DNA of 64,000 bases, taken from assembly GCF_032854445.1 (NCBI RefSeq), contig NC_088303.1, forward strand, positions 25,801,501-25,865,500, written 5' to 3'. The position numbers were made by a program, and so were the translations under genes. Below are positions 60,606-64,000 of this stretch, piece by piece. How positions within the stretch are numbered: the first letter of the stretch is position 1; each line of letters opens with the position of its first letter. Below the pieces are notes generated by a model. It did not search any database. It was not told where the DNA came from and saw only the letters and a program-made list of their open reading frames with translations. This DNA comes from Liolophura sinensis. Taxonomy: Eukaryota > Mollusca > Polyplacophora > Chitonida > Chitonidae.

Positions 60606-63600
60606 CTGAAACATAAAAACATACACACCATAAGAAAAACAGAAACAAAGTCACATGTGTACATATGTACGTTTTCAAACATAAGAAGTTAGAAACATTT
60701 TCTTCTGCTAAGCCAAAAAAATTTCTCAAGTTCTTGAAATAAAAATTTCTTACCACTGAATAAAACTGAATGACTGGGATAGTAAGAGTTCCATGGTAGT
60801 AAACTACTGGAGTTGTTTAAACAGCGAGAAGGGAAACTATGTATCCAACCTCAAGCTGGAAGGTAAGAGACGAAGCCTGTTAGCCACTGGACACTTCACA
60901 CATATGCTTGTCCACACTGACGAGGCTGCTGTGAATTGGCCACGGTAAAATTGATTCCCAGTTAGCATATGCGGGACGTGCTTGGAGCCTGCCAGATTGT
61001 CATTGGACGTTATTGTGGGCACTTCCTGCAATCAGCGACAGGACCCTCTGAATCCCTGTCCCTCGTCTTTTATACCCCCTGGGTGCTCACCAGTTTTTAT
61101 AGATACACTACGGAGGGCATTAGCATTAAATGCTGCATAATTGCATATCAACAAATGCTAAAGCTTGGTCGCCTCATAGTTCTAATGAACTTTCCGATTT
61201 CATTAAATTTGGCGTTAATTTCTGCCAGCCTGCCATCAATCAAGTATGGCCTGACAAGGGCCTATTGAGGCACCCCCCATGAACCTAAGCCTGCCTCCCT
61301 TTCAATAACCCTTGTTTGGAGTGATACTCCCGTAGACAATGCCCCCAAAGGCAAACTGAGGAGAGACCAGAAGAGAGAGGGGCCGTTGCAAGAATAGCAA
61401 CCACCGCTTCCCTAGACAGGTGGAATAATAGAGAAAATAGGACTGCTGTGAGCAGGACTAAACAGAGAGATAAGCTTCAAGTTTGTGCTGCAGGCTGTTC
61501 ATCTTTAGATATACTCAGATTAAGCAGGATGGGTCTCTGATATTACAATGTGGAAGTATCAATGTAAACTGCTTTCAAAAAAAAAAAAAAAAAAAAAAAC
61601 TGACGATTTCAAGCACCTGTTCAGTTGTGATAAATTAAATGCTGTATTTAATCAGCATTAAATACAGGTTTGTATTTAAACTGAAAAGTTTCAATGTAAG
61701 AACTAACATTTAGTAAGTCCTACAAATTATCTGACTGGTGTTTAATTCCATACACAACCAATTTTCACTTAATTTTTCGCCCTAATTAACGTTCAGAGTG
61801 AATAATTACTCCCTTTGCCAGGTTCCCTTAAGTTCAGCAGATGAAGCAACAAATGTGAGAGAATTAGCAGGAAATGGACACGTCTTTATTTCACAAATAA
61901 AATTCACTAACTGGAATGTTTTAGATAACCAAATACACTGAGGTATAAAGCCAAATTTTGTAGCAGATTCTGTTGAGAGGTGAATAATAGCTCAAATTTT
62001 GAGCCATAATTTCATTCTTAGAAATAAATAAAACCTTACAAATGGAACATTAAATGGCCACGTCATACCAGAATGGCTGTATGTTTTTAATATCTTTTAT
62101 TTCCTGTACTTGTTACAGATATGTCCTGCACAATTTGATGTTTGACTGGACTGACACTCCATAAACTGATATACCATGTCTAAATTAAATCTCCACCATG
62201 TCTGAATCAAATCAATGAATATCCTAATTACAGACATATGTCAAGTTTTATGAAAATTATTTATTCATTAAGGCTTTTGATGTTGTAACATCCTGCGTTC
62301 ATATCAGATCTCTATTGTTACAAGAACTTAATTAATATTTTAACAGTTAACCACCATCATCCAAATGAGCTATTCCTTGGTTAGAGGAGTTAAATGGTTA
62401 ATAGGCTTGTAACTAAGCTAACCGGCCACACCAATGACATTTACAGCTCACACAACTTAACACATCTGTCAATTAAGGCTCACTTCATTGCCTGCAATTT
62501 CCCACGCATATAATATACACAACACAGGGCTCTTTCCTGAACTCGAGCATGCATCTTCCTAAGGATAGGAGCCACGTCTGTGCACAGATTTTGTAACTTT
62601 ATGACTCACTACCGCTTTTATCACACTTAAAACAAATAAATAACATCTTTCCACCATTACTTATTTCAATGGAATTTTTTATGTTGTCTGAGACTACAAT
62701 ATCAATAGGTTATTAACTTGTTAACTTGATGAAACATGACAAAAGTAATTAGAACTTATGCAATAAAGTAGATTCCAGTTTTTAAACCTAGATTTTTAAT
62801 TTCCAAATACCCATACATGAGATCTCACCAAATTTTACCCATGTTTAACAATAACACAGTCTAACAAAGAGAACTAATATGTCCCCCTTAAGCGGTAATC
62901 AAACAACTCAGCCTTTAGGAAAGTTTGAAGTCTGCACATTTTGTAGAATACAAGTATACAAAACTGTGGATGAAAGGAATGGTCCATGGTTTCAAGAAGA
63001 CCAAGAGAAAAGCATTTACCTGGTAGATTCAGTATCTCACTGATCCTGACACCTGTGGAAACGCTGAAAGTGTGAAGCTATGAACTGTATCTCTCTCTTT
63101 CCACATCGACTGTAGGATCACTAATGACAGTAGATGTCTTATCACCTAGATAAATATTTGTCCTGCCCTTTTTTCTGTGCCCCAGGGGTTAAACTTGCTC
63201 CCACAGGTTCTGCTTCCTTACTAAGCTTGCTAAGAAGGAACAGGGAGTGGATCAAGGCTGGTCCACCTACAGGGCTATATGTTTTGGCTTGTTATTTTTC
63301 ACTTTCTATTGTTCCCAGTGATGACCTCACCAAGGACTACCAAATCCTTTAGGGATTATCTACTAGGGATTATCTAAGGGGATTATCTCCACAGGATATC
63401 AATCTGGTCCATAGACCACAGGTACAAACAGGTACACATTTAATATCTCTTTGTTGTTGAGTCTATCTGACTCAGGTACTTAACTGTGTGATTATAAGCT
63501 CCCTGAAGACACTTGTGTAGAGTAGTACCTGCCTACCTATGGTTGGTTTGGCAGCTAACAGTTGCAACCATGCATGGTGATGTGTTAAGAAACACACCTC

Positions 63601-63926
63601 ACCTTTCTAATTATCTCACTGTTACATCACACAGGTAAGTTAATTAAAATGTCTCATAAAAATTTGACCATTTCAAAAGGCAATACACCAGTGTCAAGCT
63701 AAATTAAATTAAATTAAATTTTGAAGTTAATTAAACTAATGACATAAGCTTTACAACAGTCTAAATCGTACAACAATAAGTCTTGGCTTTAAGAAACCTG
63801 TAAAAAAAAATTTGGAAAGCCTTTTTTCCAGAAAGAGGGAGAGGTGTTGTGCGGAAATATAACAGAACATAACCCTAACATAAAACATGTAATGTACAGC
63901 TACCCAGTGAACAGGTAAAGATTTAC
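60606..63926 (-). other. Intron, 3.3 kb, inside the PR domain
   Basis: Inferred from the flanking exons. It contains an A run at 61577-61599, a unique block at 60830-61440, another at 62340-62620, and an (AATTA)n tract near 63700-63722. Several CAGGTA/CACCTG words occur at 63420-63640. No exon is visible. Confidence 0.75.
60830..61440. promoter_or_regulatory. Candidate intronic enhancer block in Prdm3/16
   Basis: In the 3.3-kb intron: unique balanced sequence with GGCATTAGCATTAAATGC, CTTTCCGATTTCATTAAATT, and CATCAATCAAG. It is much less AT-rich than the DNA on both sides. Confidence 0.3.
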
Positions 63927-63973
63927 CTGGCTCCATCCATTCTGCGGAGTGCTGTAACCATCTCCTTCAGGTA
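63927..63973 (-). CDS. PRDM16/MECOM: Prdm3/16 exon: middle of the PR domain (first exon visible)
   Basis: A short exon of 47 nt: two bases finishing a codon, then 15 codons reading PEGDGYSTPQNGWSQ. The donor is CCAG|GTAAAT and the acceptor I prefer is ACATACAG|TACCTG, preceded by a pyrimidine-rich stretch. The codon phase at the donor (0) matches the next exon, and the GW pair just before the IFD start of that exon matches the corresponding place in the vertebrate PR domain (GWE followed by ILD). The frame is closed by TAA just upstream of the acceptor, so the exon cannot extend far. A second possible acceptor, TTACAG|CAC, would shorten it by 22 nt and change the incoming phase. No other exon is visible to the right edge. 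Confidence 0.65.
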
Positions 63974-64000
63974 CTGTATGTTAGACTGGAGAGAATTTGC

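Larger units (their letters stand above)
48557..63973 (-). other. PRDM16/MECOM: Prdm3/16 (MECOM/PRDM16/hamlet) gene, 3' part, six coding exons
   Basis: Gene-level entry joining the six coding exons listed separately. Phases fit throughout: 63927-63973 ends in phase 0, 60471-60605 in phase 0, 58685-58787 in phase 1, 51545-51695 in phase 2, 51080-51182 in phase 0, then 48557-50671 to a TGA. All five introns (3321, 1683, 6989, 362 and 408 bp) have GT-AG ends. The joined frame encodes 883 residues: most of a PR (SET-related) domain, an acidic linker, five N-terminal C2H2-type fingers, a proline/serine-rich middle with two CtBP-type motifs, three C-terminal fingers and an acidic tail. That order is diagnostic of the PRDM3/PRDM16 family: nuclear transcription factors with H3K9 methyltransferase activity reported for the vertebrate proteins, acting in neural and stem-cell fate. 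Protostomes usually have one copy, so I do not choose between MECOM and PRDM16. The 5' exons are outside the window. Confidence 0.93.

Overview
The window is eukaryotic, intron-rich, AT-rich genomic DNA from an invertebrate. Two families of tRNA-derived SINEs, several young minisatellites and a protostome-type single Prdm3/16 gene suggest a lophotrochozoan, most likely a mollusc; the species cannot be fixed from sequence alone. There are no operons, ribosome binding sites, CRISPR arrays or bacterial mobile elements.

The only gene I can support firmly lies on the minus strand between about 45.3 kb and the right edge. It is the pro-orthologue of vertebrate MECOM (MDS1-EVI1, PRDM3) and PRDM16, equivalent to Drosophila hamlet. 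Six coding exons with matching phases and GT-AG borders were rebuilt: 63927-63973, 60471-60605 and 58685-58787 (PR/SET domain), 51545-51695 (acidic linker), 51080-51182 (first visible zinc finger) and 48557-50671 (four N-terminal fingers, two CtBP-type motifs, three C-terminal fingers, acidic tail, stop). Together they encode the last 883 residues; the start lies beyond position 64000. The 3'UTR probably runs to about 47.1 kb or 45.3 kb.

The left 45 kb holds no recognisable gene. It contains SINE copies (full-length, truncated, tandem and nested), five main minisatellite arrays (22-bp class at 13.3-14.0 kb, 45 bp at 17.2-17.7 kb, 49 bp at 20.5-22.6 kb, 17 bp at 39.2-39.6 kb, 53 bp at 43.3-44.4 kb), and several blocks of balanced, non-repetitive sequence rich in homeodomain, E-box and CCAAT-like words. 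Such blocks also occur in the gene's introns. Together they look like the cis-regulatory landscape expected round a developmental PRDM gene, but this is inference. A short open stretch at 7113-7313 (+) looks coding and may be an exon of an unknown plus-strand gene.

Base composition switches strand near 45.3-45.6 kb: the plus strand is T-run rich to the left and A-run rich to the right. This coincides with the inferred 3' end of the minus-strand gene and suggests different transcription (or replication) polarity on the two sides.
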